In this document: piece by piece, positions 1-13,036 of the stretch
How positions within the stretch are numbered: the stretch's first letter is position 1
How the letters are laid out: every line of letters begins with the position of its first letter
NCBI GenBank assembly: GCA_006384855.1
Contig: VCJN01002136.1
Span: 1 to 64,000, forward strand
Source: Tetraselmis striata
Taxonomy: Eukaryota; Chlorophyta; Chlorodendrophyceae; Chlorodendrales; Chlorodendraceae
DNA: 64,000 bases
Direction of reading: 5' to 3'
Program-made: the position numbers and the translations under genes
The notes under the pieces: generated by a model
Told to the model about the DNA's origin: nothing
Seen by the model: only the letters and a program-made list of their open reading frames with translations
Databases searched by the model: none

Positions 1-470
1 CGCACCCGAGTATTTCGCAATGCCCGCCGACTGGCCCGGATTCATGCCATGCATGAGTGGTATCTGAAACGTTGTCTTGCATGTGGCCAAAGTGAATCCG
101 AGACAATCAAATCGCATATGTTGGTGGAGTGCCCGCGGTGGGGCTATCACCGTCATCACTTTGGGTTGTTAGTTCCGGAGTTTAGGGATTTTGTTTGTAG
201 TCACGTTGCGTCAACACCCGAGGACATAACTGCCTTTTGGGGGGGCGCCCCCCCTTCCCTTCCCGGCGCCCTGGATTTTAGTAGGAATGGGAGATTATTT
301 TACTACTAATTATGGCGTCGGGCCCTCCCTCACACTGCCTTTATTGTTGCACTCCCGAAATGCTTTGCCCCGCGGGATGGGGCTTGCCCCACTCGCATTA
401 TTCGAATAATCGAATGGGCCGACGCTCAAACGAGTAGGGCAAACCTTTCGTGATCGGTGCCGGTTACACA
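1..470 (+). mobile_element. LINE 3' fragment, copy 1 (cut by window start)
   Basis: The peptide at 49-309 carries the Cys/His pattern found at the C-terminus of many LINE reverse transcriptases: CLACGQ, then IKSHMLVECPRW (C-x2-C ... H-x4-C). The DNA matches two other places in this window, 16550-16990 and 25600-26070, all in the same orientation. Only the end of the ORF and the start of the 3' UTR are present. It is a 5'-truncated or window-truncated copy with no retained activity visible. The family was not resolved further. Confidence 0.75.
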
Positions 471-2757
471 GCGCAATGACGGGTATACGAGTACTACAAA
501 ATAAATGATGCGGCAGCTGCCTCGTACGAATACTGTTACACGCTCACCCCCGTCACGGAAGCCCCTACGCCCGGCTGGTGTCGCTTTTGGGGTAGGCTGC
601 TGGACGGTCCGACTGGTCCGTTGTCCCGCACGTATTCTTCGCGAAGTACTTCCCAGAGAACACTCCCGGCCCTTCGACTGCCGGCGGACGCACGGCACGC
701 GCACTCCGCCCGGTTCTGGTACTTAGCGCTTGTATTGCCTTTTCCCCGGCCCCCTGCTTGCCACCCGTAGTAGTACTTTGCATTCGCCAGACTCTACCCC
801 GTGTAAGCCAAAAATCCTTCATACCGTTACACGTTGCGTCACCAGTCACATTCACCCGCACACACCGTATGGCAACCCCATGGGGCAACGTAGAGAGCAC
901 ACGCCGCAACTTCCGTCGTCGCCACCGCGGTCAGCCCGTCACATGGATCCGACACAAGGGTTGACCCGGGGGAACGGCCAGCGACGACCGCACGGCTAAG
1001 AGCCCTCGCCAACTGCATGCGCGTGATCCTTGCAAGGCGCCATTCTACTACCCGCTCGCCCAACTTGTCGCCATTAGTCAAGGGCGTGGGGCATCAAATT
1101 CCACCGATTCAAACGTGCAGTTTTTTCACACTGGATAGGTGGCGAGTATATGCTACTTTTGACTGTGGCGGTTGTGCCGAGTCGCTATGTATGCTCTCAC
1201 TCAGGTGGTCTCTCCAGCACCACGGGGTGGTGCATGCTATATGCTGTCCCCGGTGCCTTCTATTAGGCCGAGATTCATACCCCTTAAAATGATTTAATAA
1301 AATACTCTTCAATACATGCAGGATGCCCCGAATCCTCTCACTCCACCCCCACCGATCCTAGTGAGATAACGGCTCACGGCCCGTACACCGAGCTAGACCC
1401 GACCAAGCCATGCCGGGACCCTAAGGAGGTTCTGCATGACCAGACAATGACCAGTCGGTACCTAAGTTTGCTTTCCTACGGTCGCTACCACGGTGTATGC
1501 CCTCCGATGCGGCATGTGACACCACGATGTCGCGATTTATCAATTCACCAAGAACGAGTGCGGCAGCCATATACTCGGCGATCTGACATCGATAGGGGGT
1601 GGAGATGGCGGAGAGTAGGGGACCTTGGCAGGTTTTCACGGCGGATAATCGAAATTGGGTCAATGTGCGTGATGTTACTTCCTGGTTAATGGGAGGTGGT
1701 GTCACATGTCAGGGGCTTAACATGAATTTCCTTTGTAAATCGGCTCTGCGTCATACTGCAATTTAAAAACAAATATCTCGCAGATACTTAAGCGGCATGT
1801 ACCGACTGTAAGGTACAGTAGTGCTCTAATGCAATTAGAGGCGAAGGCAAAGGTTGTGAGGAAACAGTATCGAATGTTACAGAATCATCAGCTGGTTCAG
1901 CTATTTATCGGTAGTCAGCAGCACAGAGGCAGAGCGGCGGCAGAGCAGTTCAGCGGTCAGTCTTGGTCATTGTGGAGATATAGCATCGGGGAATGTCAGT
2001 AGCAGCATCGGGGACTGTTAGTAGTAGCATTGGTGATTGGGATTGATAATGGTTAATGGTATGCGTACATGTTACAGTACGAGTTACAGAAGTACGGCAG
2101 GTAATGATATGATATAGGAAATGATAGTAATATGAGATAAGTGGTTATGTGGGTATAGTGCAGGGTTAGGTGTAGTCCTAACACCGACGTTGTGAGCATC
2201 CTTGCTGCTCGGGGCGAGGCACCACACGTCGACACAAGGCCCATCACGCTTCTTTATGACCTAAACAGTATTATATGATAGATTTGGCTACGTAGTTTCA
2301 TGGTATGTGCCACCACGGTAGGCAGCGGGGAACGTGCTATCTACATGCCCGTACATGCCAATCGATGATGTTTTCCTTGACTAGCTGACCCCAAGGCCTA
2401 CTGCGGTGTGATCTGTCGCGACGGAGGCTGCACGACATGTCCTCCACATTCGTTGCACTAACCCTTGATGTGACGATTGCCAGTGACGGCTATGTGCGCA
2501 TGCACGGCGCCGATTTATGTTATCGCCACGCGCCCCCTCTTCGACTCGTAACACCATCTCGGATCCCAACTAGACCCCACGCACGGCCAGAATAGGTCCT
2601 AACTAGGCGTAGGGAGTAAGGTCGGAGAGTCCTGAGCGCCAGGGCTTGGCCGTAGGCCAGTGCGAGCGGGCTGTGAACGCAGGTATTTTTTTTCAATATT
2701 TTCAGCTTTTTAGTGCGCTGTGTATATTTTGCTGGCAGTGTTAAAGACGGCAATCCA
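471..2757. other. Intergenic, no gene recognised
   Basis: The short ORFs here overlap on both strands, share no recognisable motif and have no splice context. Around 1910-2040 there is a weak internal repetition of AGTAGCAGCATCGGGGA-like units. Nothing else can be supported. Confidence 0.5.
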
Positions 2758-3110
2758 ACCATGTTGGAAAATATATCACTGGACTTTAATTAGTCTTTCG
2801 GATTGCTTCGGCAATTTCCTTTATGACTGAAAAGGAGCGGCTCCTCTCCAGGGCTTTTGTAAAAACTGGAGTAGAGTAACTGGATCCCTGCCAAAATCCT
2901 GGGCTTTTGTGAAAGCCCTTCTGTAAAAAATAAAGATCCCTGCCAAAACGGCCGTCTTAGAGACGCTGCAATGGTTTCAATATTGCCACTTGCAATGATA
3001 AAATCAGGATAAGAAGAATACATAATAATTGCTAATCGTCGTAGAGGGTTTCGCTGGTGCCAGTCCTGTCCCGGGGGCGAAAAAACAATTGCTAATCCCC
3101 GAATTTAATA
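2758..3110 (+). mobile_element. LINE 3' tail (solo)
   Basis: This stretch aligns in pieces with the 3' UTR of LINE copy 3 (26105-26295). The shared landmarks, in order, are ATGCTTCGGCAATTT-like, ACGGCCGTC..AGACGCTGCAA, GGGTTTC and CCAGTCCTGTCCCGGGGGCG followed by an A-rich end. It contains extra internal duplication relative to copy 3 and no coding part, so it is either a strongly 5'-truncated LINE insertion or a SINE that borrowed the LINE tail. Confidence 0.6.
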
Positions 3111-3635
3111 AACGGCCGGTACCGGTACTCGGATACTCGTGTATTTTTTACGAGTACAGCTACCAACATAATATACGACGGCAATATACCGTTGCCGGCG
3201 AGTGGGCGTCCCTCGTCGGACGATGACATGGCTACGGATGACGGGGCGAGGCGGGCCAGCTGCCGTGGCATGCCGCGCCCCAGAGCCGGCATGCGCGCGT
3301 GTCGGACCGCGGGCGTGACGCTGAAACGAAGGAAGACATCTAGCCGGCGGTAGACACACGGTTGGCGCACAGAGTGCAACATACTGCTACACGCCAACGT
3401 CGAGTGGTGTGGTGTGCTTCGTCTCGCGGCGCGGTCTGCTTCTTGGGACCCCCAGGTCCGGTGCTGCCCGCGAGGGCGGCGGCAGTAGCGGATACTGCTG
3501 CTGGGGTGGGCGAGCGGTCGTTGGCAGTGCCAGGCAGGGTGAGCCAGAGCGAAGGCGAGCCCGGTCATGCTGCAGTGCTAGGGTCAGGCATCGGATAATC
3601 TCACAGGCACGCCGGGGCAGAAGGAGCGAGGCGGG
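3111..3635 (+). promoter_or_regulatory. Upstream region of CFAP43 (5' UTR/promoter)
   Basis: This is the gap between the LINE tail and the first CFAP43 codon. A small hairpin (TACTCGT / ACGAGTA arms, about 3130-3160) is visible. No TATA box can be placed with confidence. The start codon sits in a GCGGGATGTC context. Confidence 0.3.
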
Positions 3636-6600
3636 ATGTCGCTCGACGCGGCGAGCATCGCCTCCTTTGCATACACTCAGGGGCAGGTGTACTTCGTCGA
3701 CCAGGACACCCTGTGCACTGCCACTGGCAACGGACTTGTGGCCTACTCGCTGGGAAAGCTAGATCAGCAGGTATGTGGGCTCAATGACTGCTCTTGTTCC
3801 TCACATTATGCTCGCAATTAATACCACCTTGCGCTGACGGGAGATACATACTGCTGCCCCCCCCCCCCCCCCCCCCCCCCCGGCACACATATAAATACAC
3901 TCACCCGTTGCGGCTTCCTGTGTGTCCTGCAGAGACATGTATGGGGTGACGACAGCAGGAACGGTGCAAGTCTGGGATCCTTTGTCCTGGGATGCGCGCC
4001 AACGGGTGGCATAGTTGCATATGCGGCGCAGGATTATCCTGGTGATGTTACTGTTGCCAGGGGCCCAAGCCTGACGCCCATGAAAAAACTCAAGGTAGGA
4101 CATTCGACACAGCCCAGCATGGTTGGCAACTGCTGCCTCACCTCTCACAGCAGCGGGGCTTATGCTGTTGGTCTTTTAACACCGGCCTGCAGGTGGGGGC
4201 TGAGCTGGGGTACAAGGAGCTGGCGGTGTCACGCTGCCGGGCGCATGTTGCCGTGGTTGCGGGCTTGCCAGACTTCCAGCTCACAATCTGGGATTGGCTG
4301 GAGGAGAAACAGGTGGCAGCATACTCAGCCGGGCAGGCATTTACAGGTAGGTCTGCCCTACTATTGGTCTCGCTGATTGTTTCCTGCGGATGCCAAGCCA
4401 TGCATCTGTGTGTGACCTGCCTGCATTCCACAGCATCCAGAACCATCCAGTGACACAGCTGTTGCTGTGGCTGCGCTTGTCAGGCTGCGGCTTGAGCTTT
4501 TTCCCGGCCACTTCTTCTGTGGCCGTCACGCTGGGTGAACGCAAGGTGCTGAACACCCTGCATCCCGCCTCGGTCTGCTTGCACAACTGGCAGCAATGAA
4601 GCACACTCCAGAGGTACCTCCACCCAAACTCACGCAGGGATACTGAACAGATGACCTTTGCCCATGTTCCCAGGCTGTGGTGATTCGCTTTGATCTGACA
4701 ACGAGCTCGCCCAGCGTCCAACACGCCGAGATTGACCTTTCAATCCTGAGCAATGACGAGCGCATCACAAGTCACGCCTGGACGGAGGGTGAGTAAGACT
4801 TGTAGGCAGCTCCCAGTGTCGCATCCCTGTCATCTTAAGTTGCGTATACCCCATGATCTCTTTGCTGTGATTCGCGCCCATTGAGCGGGGGCTGTGACTG
4901 TCCGCAGCGAGGGAGCTGTATATTGGGACCTCCCATGGCCGCATTCTTCGAGTGCCGGAGGCTGCGCCGGATCCCTCGCCTGCACCGCGCTGGGGTCAGG
5001 GGCGAGGGCCACCACTTGTCGCGGCTCCCATCAGCTTGCCTAAGACTGCAGCGCTGGGGAAGAAGGTCCGCGTGGCTGGCATTGTAGCTACCAAGCGCCA
5101 CATTATTGTGGCCAATGCGCAGGAGGGGGGCACTGGCGTGGTTATCTGGTGCAGCCTCCCTCCGCTCGCTGCCCCGCTATGGGCACTTCAAAATACGTGA
5201 CCAGTTGTGCGCCGGATGTTGCTGAGAACTTCATGGTCTGCTGCACCAGGTACAACCGGCATGTCTCTGCCATTTCAGACTCCGATACCATGGCTATCTC
5301 TCATGTCTGCCAGCTTGACGAGCCAGGGTTGTGCTGGTTGGCCGTCGACCCTGAGTTTCGAAATTTGGTCGTGGGTTCCATTTCGGGAAGCCTGGCAGTC
5401 CTCCAGGTGGATGTCAACGGTGAGTACGCTTTCAAACGCCGCATGGTTGCATGTGCATGTGGAAGCCCAAAGGGGGGGGGGGAGAGGGGTCTGTGTCTGA
5501 GATTCTGCTCTTGTGGCCCCAGCAACCGACTCCCTCAAGCTTTCGACGACAGTTCTGAAGGTTGGCCAGTTCTTTGGGGGGCCGGTCACCGGCGTGTCCG
5601 CCCTGCCACACTCCATGTCTGCGGCTGCCGCAGAGGATGGCACCGTCCAGCTGTGGAAGCACAGCGAGGTGGACGGTGATGTGTACTCACAGCTGGTTGC
5701 CACGTGGAACCTTGTGGAGGCCGCCACATCGTGCCACAGCTGCTACGAGTCGCCCGTCATTGCTGTTGGCACCGAGGTGTGGTCCATGGCCAGCTTCCCC
5801 GGTTGCTGCTTGCAGTGCCTAACGCCATGCGCTTAGAGGAATATTGCGATGTGGTGTGAACGAAGCTTGAAAAATTTGCGGGTACAAATGAGCGCTTCCA
5901 GGATGCTGTTTTGGCGGCGTGTTTCATATGTGTGTGGAGACAGACTTACCTGCTTGCAACCTGCACTGCTGCGGACAGGGTGGAGTTGTGCAGCTGCTAG
6001 ATGCAGAGGCAGCGGCGCACATTGAGCCAGGGGAGGAGGCGGCTGCAGGGACACCTGCTGCTGAGCAGACGATAGGCATAGGGCGCCCCGGCCAGCCAGA
6101 CCCTAGCGCACAGGCAGTCATCTTCTCCTCGCGGCTGCACAGCTGCCCAGTCGTCTCTGTTGCCGTCTCGCCCGCGGGTGACCGAGTGGCTAGCCTGGCA
6201 AAGGACGGCAGCGTTGCAGTGTTGCAGCGCGACCGCGACGACACCACCCGCTTCCAAGTCAGCTGCCTTACAGAGGTACACTGCCTGCGCTCTTATGTCT
6301 TACTATTTACGCCAGCCGCCTCTGTTTGCCATCGATACCACATCCTCCATTGGCGTATGTGTCTGTCACACTCTCAGCCCCCTCCCGAGGCCGCCACTCT
6401 TGCTTTGCTGTGGCGTTATCAAACCCTATCCAGAACCTCTCTAGATGTCAGGTGCAACATGTCTGGCCTGTTGCTGCATGATCATTCGCCGAATTTTGCT
6501 AGGACAGTGCGTGATTGTGATTTGTGATTGATGATTGGTGTCCCGCAGGTGGTAGAGGCAAGCGGCTCGATCGCGTGGGTGCCAGCGCTCCCCAACCGGC

Positions 6601-7533
6601 CACTAGCGCAGCGGCTGGCGCTAGCCATCGGTTCAGGGGAGATACATCTCATCACACCACCTGTGGTGCGCTCAGAGCAGCCGGACGCCAGGGAGGGGCT
6701 AAGCCATCCGGCGGTCAAGCTTGGGCTGCAGGTGGTGCGCACGCAGTCACGCATCCTGGCATTGCATGCCGCACCCGCGGACGGCGCCACCGGCGACGTG
6801 TGGCTCTACGCTGCTTCCGCAGACCGGTCGCTGCGGCGTTTCCGTGTGACGGCAGCTTCTGCTGAGCAGCGGCGCGCCACCAACTCCTACTTGCTGCCGG
6901 AGGTAGACAAGCCCCGAGAGCTAGCAGCAGCGCCGACGTGCCTCTCGCTGTCAGCAGACTTCAAGACACTCGTGGTGACAACTGCTTCGGGCTCGCTGCT
7001 AATCTACTCGCTGCCAATGCTTGATCCGGTTGGCAATTGGGCGCTCGCCAATCCTGCCAGAGGCGGGGCCACCAGCTGCGCACTGCAAATCACGGAAGAT
7101 GGAAGCTTGCTGGCGCTCACTGGCGGCGGCGATGGTGTGCTCCACGTACTGGAGCTGTCTGAGCGCCAAGTGAAACAACACCGGCGCTCTCTTTTCGGTG
7201 GCAAGCATGGCGCAGAGGAGGAGGCGCCTCCAGTCACCGGCCCCGGCGGCGGACAACCTATTCTTGGCGGCTTTAGCTCCATTGTTGCCAACGCGCCTTT
7301 TGCGGAGCTGATCAGCTGCGCCGCTGAAGCCAGTAGCTTCTTGGAGGCCTACAAGACACAGCAGGTTCGCACGCACCTGCATCTCTGCATCATTCGACGA
7401 CGTTACTGGCTCCGACCTGCCGTCGGTGGCAGCGACAGGTTGGCTACTTTTAGTGATACCAACCATCATCTTGTCGAGCACATGCCTACTGTCTTCCACG
7501 CACCCTTGCTATGAGCTCACCCTTCACTGCCGC

Positions 7534-7571
<38 letters not shown>

Positions 7572-10500
7572 GCGCGCGCACGTGCAAACACCTGCGCCCG
7601 TGTATGTATAATAGCCTTTGCTGGTCAGATCCTGTAACATCATAGGCTACAAGCATTGCGATGCACCTCGTGTGGCATTACTGACTGCGCTATGCTACTG
7701 TCCTTGCAGCTCCAGATGGCGATGGATAGGTCGTCCTCGCTGCACTCCGGCATGCGTGCAAACATTGAGAAAGTTCGTACGGACTTCCGAGCATGCATCC
7801 GCCAGAACGAGATGGCGGATGAGGACGAGCGGCTGCCAAGGCAGGCAAGCATGCGGGACGCAGTGGCTCGGCCTGCGTGTGCCATGTGCCTGGCCTTTGC
7901 GGGCGCTGACTTGCAAATGTTCCGCCCTGCACAGGAGTTTGTGATCGACCGCGAGCTGCGCAACATCCTCCTCACCGAGGGCAATGAGCGGATCAAGAAG
8001 ATTCAGGTTTGATCCTGGGGACATTTTCTGGGCCTCGGCATGCTGACCGCCTGAGAACGAGTAGGGCACTGAGGGGAGAGTTTGGCAGCAGATGGTCGAT
8101 GCACTGAGAGCCCCCGCTCTCTCCCTGCGATCAGACGGAGCTCCGGATGGGCATGGCGCGCGAAAGGCTGCTGAATGAGCGGCTTCAGCACATGTGTGCG
8201 GAAAGCATGTTGGAGGTATACACGCGCATCCATGCCATTGGGGCTGATGGCACCTTCAAGCCAGGCTCCGCCACCGCGCCGCCGCCGCCCCCGACCAAAT
8301 CGGAGGTCCTGGATAACTTCCCGCTTAGGAAGCAGCCAAGAGAAGAGCAGCGCCGCATTGCCTGTGTGCGTTTCTTACGCAAGGTCGAGGTGCTGGAGTG
8401 GGAGAAGCGGCCAGCCAAGTACCGGGGGCATGTGGCAGTGGTGGGGTACCAGATGGAAGGTGAGGGCGGAGGTGGCGGAGCGGTGCAGTCAGAGGAGTCG
8501 GGGGAGGACGTGCTGCATGAGGAACACAGCATGGCAGTGTCGCAAGCAGCGACCGCCAAGTCCTCCGCCGCTGCAGCTGCGGCCATCAACGCCCCGGACG
8601 ATGCCCTTGTGTGTGAGGCGCACCAGGCAGTGGGATGGGGGCCCGACCGCCTGCTGTACAGAGAAATGGCGGTGCACACGGCGCTGCGCAAGCGAATCCA
8701 GATCATGCTGCTAGATCAGTACATCATCGTGCAGGTTTGCCCCCCCCCCCCCCCCCCCTTCTTGAAACCCACCCATGCCTGTCGTTGCGGGAAGCGGATG
8801 GGGTCACGGCCTGACATGCCTTCTGGGAGGTCCTCAGACAAGTGTTGCGATGCATGCGCCTGCAGAAAAAAGAGTTTAATGACAAGTTCAAGCAGCTTCT
8901 GCATCAAAAGTTTGATGCGATGAGCAAGGTGAGCGTGTGCTGCGATGACGTGCCGATCAGCTAGGGCCTGCCTAACTACCTGCGTCCCGACTTGTTCTAA
9001 GGATCTGCATGATGGCGCAGCATCTGCAGTGCGTCTAATAATGCCATTGTTTAGCTTTCACTGAGTCAATGCATCTGCGCCACACGCCGCTGCAGGTGGA
9101 GGAGCAGCAGGCACGCATTGTGGAGATCCTGAAGGAGCTGGAGGTGGATGAGACCCCGTTCGTGGTGCATCTGATGCCAGATGAAGAGCCGGAAAGCTTG
9201 CTCAAGGTGGGTGGGTGTGTCTGCAAGCCTTTAAGTGGCAAGTGAGGGCAGATGTGTGTGGAGAAGGGGGGGGGGGGGGGGGGGGTGCTGGTGCTGATGG
9301 GGCTCCCGTTGCTGTGGCAGGTCAAAGACGAAGACGTCAAAGTGGCCAGATACGTGTCTCCAGAGGAGCAGGCACGGCTTGACAAAGAGGCGGCCAAGCA
9401 TGCCGCTGCGATGGATGCGGCCAACAAGGACAGCGGCAACGCACGCGCCCTGCAGATGATGATGCACGGCACGCTGGAGAAGAAGGAGGACAAGAAGGTC
9501 ACACTGAAGCGCGAGGCATGGATGGACATGCCGCTGGGCGAGATGAGCAAGGAGCAGCGGCAGGCGCTCAAGGACTTCGAGCGCCGGCAGGCGGAGCTGG
9601 AGGAGGAATTTGAGCGCCATACACGGGTGAGTGTTTCCTGCACTGCTGCATACCTTGGCACGTCCACATGTGTGTGTGTGGGGGGGGGGGGGGGGGGGGG
9701 GGGGTTGTGCAGGGCGGGGGTAGTGGGGGCACAAGTACCTCTTGATAAAAAGTGGGATCATAATATGTTTTGCTAATCGTCTGCGCGGTCTGTGCCCGGC
9801 AGGGATTGGAAGCGGAGAAGAAGACGCTGGAGGGCGACGTGGATCGCATTATCCACGGCTTCAACGAGCGCCTGTCGGAGATGTGCGGGCAGCGACTCTT
9901 GCTTGACATGGAACTCAACACCGCTGAACTGCTGGTAGGTTGGCTGCCGGCTGTGCCCTCTGCTTGCTTTTGACCCTAGCTTCGGACACCCTGGGGCAAA
10001 CTCGGCTGACGCACTCCGTAAACTTACGAGTTCACGTTGATGTATTCAATATATACACGCTGTCGCTAGCTACTCGTGACAGACCAACCAGCAGGCCATG
10101 CTAAGGGGGATGTGGGCTTAATGTGCCATGCTGCGGTGGATGGTGGTTGGCAGAGCGCCCGACTGGCGTCCACGATGGAGGAGGCGGAGCACAGCAAGAA
10201 GATGAGCAAGAGGATCGAGAAGGAGGTGGCTGCGTACCGCATGCTCCTGCCGCAGCAGCAGGCGCTGGTGACGGAGCTGCAGCGCATGGTTATGCGGCAG
10301 CGGCAGAGTGTGGACTCCCTGGCGGCTGAGGACAAGCTCATTGACAAGGCGTTCCGGAAGGATTTCCACGTGGCGGAGCTGGAGGAGCACCACGACCTGT
10401 TCTCCAAGATGTTCAAGGTGGGCGAAATCGGCATGCAGCGCGCCACGCTGTGCTTTGATGGCCCAACATATTCACAGCTCAATAGCGCCTTACTCTGCCA

Positions 10501-12936
10501 GCACCCTTCTACCAGGTGGTGGCACGGCAGCGACCTGTGAAATATTCAATTGGTGAATCCGGCTACTGCTGTGCGTGCTGACTGATGGAATCGCTGACAT
10601 GTTGATCTGTGCGCTGGCAGGACCGGCGTCGCGAACTGTTTTCCGGCGGGGGCGAGGTGAAGCGCGGAACCGACCTCCTGGGGCAGAAGAGCTCGCGCGC
10701 CCTGCATGGCGCCAGCACGCGCTCCCGCGGCCCGCAGATCGGCCCCGGCATCGCAAGCCGGCAAAGCCTTGCGGTCAGCTCGGCAACCGACGCAGCGGCG
10801 TCGGTGGTGAGCGGGGAAGAGGACCTGGAGGCCACAGACCCGTTCAAGGGTGTTAACGCCTGGGAGGAGAGCAGCTCGGAGTATCAAGGCACACGAGTGA
10901 GGCCAGCCACCCCTCCTACCCGGGGCGGATTGCCCCCAAATATGTCTCCTTGGTTCTTGTGAACATCCGCACGTGCCGCCAGGCAGCACCCACCCACCCA
11001 TGCGCATGCGGCACCCCATAGGTCACCCCTACATTGTCTTACTGGCTTAACAATCCATAGGGCGCGGCCAGTCTCTCAGTGCAGTCCCCGCTGTCCGGGT
11101 TGTTGTACCTCTCTGACCGGACGCGCTCATGCTCCGCCAACCCTGGCTGTAGCCTGCGTTCAAGGCGGAGGACTGGCCGGAGAATGTATCGCCTGAGCTG
11201 TTCACGCGGCTGATGGAGCTGCGGGACGCCAAGGTGACGACCCACACCCTCAATCGCGACCTTTTGTTTGAAGCTGTGACGGATCCAGAGGGCCCGGAAG
11301 CGCGCTGACTGTGCCGGTGTGCTGTTGGCATGGGTCTACAGGTGATGACGGAGCGGGAACTGACCTCATCGTCGGCCCGCCTGACGCGCCTGCTCGCGTT
11401 GGTCGAGGCGGGGCAGGAGGACGAGACGGCGACGCACGCGGCGATCGAGCGCCTGAACCAGGAGCTCGTGGACCTTGCGCTGGAGGTGGACTGCTACGCG
11501 ATCAATCTCAACATGAAGTACACGCTCAAGATGGGGCAGGTTCGATGGCGCAGCCAGTTGCACGGCTTATTCTGTGCTGGCAGCTCGCGGCCCATGCTGC
11601 TCAGTGAGCCGATACATACACTAGGCTGTTGGGCCATGCGCTAGGCAGGCGGATGTGCTATTCAGGGGCTTTTCTGCCTTCATGGTCATGGCTCCTCTGT
11701 GCGCGATGCAGTGCGCTGTTGGACTGATTGGCTCGCCGGCTGCGCCCTGCCCCACGGTTGGTCCTCCTGCAGATTGAGATCCCAGACCAGGCCATTGTCC
11801 CAGACTTTGCCGACGGCTGCTTGATGGAGAAGAAGAAGGTAGGGCGCCTGGCGTCTCACGCCCACACAGGTGGCCGCAACGCCTACGCGATATATATGGG
11901 GTAGGCAGACCCACTGCTGACAAGAAGGCATGTTGCTCGCAGGTCGAGCTGCTCAACGGGGAGATTATCTCTCGATCGGGTGACAAGATCGCAAAGATGC
12001 GGGAGATTAGCTCGAGCAGAAGCGAGCTCACGCTGACGGACTGGGAGAATGGTTCGCTGGATCTGGGCGCGGAGCACAAAATGCAGCATATCTCCGAGCT
12101 GCAGCTGTTGCACGTGACGCGCGAGATCCAGGTTCGCCCCGTGCCCGACATCCTTGCTTACCATCCCGTTCCTCTCACCCCTCACCCAACCCCTCCCGTG
12201 CTCTGGGCTTCCTCTGCGGCGTACTGACTACATGGCACCGCTCTCGCTGTGTTAGAACTTCATGGCGGACCCAGAGCGCGCGCTGGCATACAACCAGGAG
12301 GTGCAGTTGCAGAACCAGCTAGTGGCCAACGATAAGGCGCACAGACTTAAGGTGGCGCTGCTGCGCAAGCGGCTGGGGAACTACGAAGAGGCATCGGAAG
12401 AGCAGGAGATGGAGAACGGCTTCCTGAAAGAGAACACCGCAAAGGCGAGCGCCGCGCTCGGCGAGCGGGAACGCATGAACGATGCGTTGGGGAATGCAGA
12501 TGACACGCCAGCGAAGCAGCGCGCGCGCACCTTTCGCAACATCGTGACCAATCAGAAGCTGCTGGACATCAGCCGCAGCCAGATGGAGGAGCTGCACTTC
12601 CTGGCCAACGAGCTCCACCGCCTGAAGCAGCGATCGTACCCCAGCTTCAGCGTGCCGTTTCCGCCCGGCCCCTACGACCTGCGCCCCGGAACAACCGGCC
12701 ACGACGTGCCCGGCGCTGGCAAGTACAGCCGCCGCCCACTGTCAGGCATGCGTGACCGCCCTCGCACCTCAGCCAGCATGCCTCCCACTGGCGGCGGGCC
12801 TGCTGGTATCATCGCCGTTGGCAGCCGGCCAGGCAGCCAACAGAGCGCGCGCCGTCTCTCTGCCGGGCAGCATCGCAGCTCACCGCCCACACCACCGTCG
12901 CGCGGTGGGAGCCGCCGCCCGCCGACATCCTCATAA
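3636..12936 (+). CDS. CFAP43: Cilia- and flagella-associated protein 43 (WD40 + coiled coil)
   Basis: CFAP43 with CFAP44 forms the tether/tether head that holds the inner dynein f (I1) motor domains to the doublet microtubule (family knowledge). The gene has more than 20 exons and about 1,900 codons. Exons checked by splice sites include 3636-3770, 3933-4094, 4193-4346 and the last, 12256-12936. The N-terminal half (3636 to about 7360) is WD40-like: GLPDFQLTIWDW, LYIGTSHGRILRV, EDGTVQLWK and LAKDGSVAVL. The C-terminal half (7710-12936) is mostly charged coiled coil, with family-like stretches such as EFVIDRELRNILLTEG, LLYREMAVHTALRK, KEFNDKFKQLLHQKF and ISELQLLHVTREIQ. A Ser/Pro/Arg-rich tail ends in TAA. 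The exact borders of the exons around 4440-4620 and 7800-7940 are uncertain. CFAP44 is the main alternative, but the coiled-coil half fits CFAP43 better. Confidence 0.8.
3859..3882 (+). repeat. Poly(C) tract in CFAP43 intron 1
   Basis: An uninterrupted C run on the coding strand lies about 50 bases before the acceptor of exon 2. Similar C runs occur in introns at about 8740 in this gene and at many points of the armadillo gene. G runs on the coding strand occur at about 5474, 9267 and 9680. Confidence 0.9.
7537..7569. repeat. (CA)n microsatellite
   Basis: A CA dinucleotide run followed by GC-rich purine/pyrimidine alternation lies in a CFAP43 intron, between the WD40 half and the coiled-coil half. 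Confidence 0.95.
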
Positions 12937-13031
12937 GGATAAATGCATGGACACTGTCCAGGGCTATCCAGCACAAGCTAATTGGTAGACAGCCATGTCA
13001 GCAAACCACTGTACTGCTATAGTGCATCATT

Positions 13032-13036
13032 TGTAA
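13032..13036 (+). terminator. TGTAA polyadenylation signal, CFAP43
   Basis: TGTAA lies about 95 bases after the CFAP43 stop codon. TGTAA is the usual poly(A) signal of volvocine and related green algae (established knowledge). It supports both the 3' end of the gene and the algal origin. Confidence 0.6.

Noticed and set aside
1421-1705. Pair of opposed ~80-94 codon ORFs as small genes
   Set aside because: No motif, no splice or poly(A) context, and both strands are equally open by composition.
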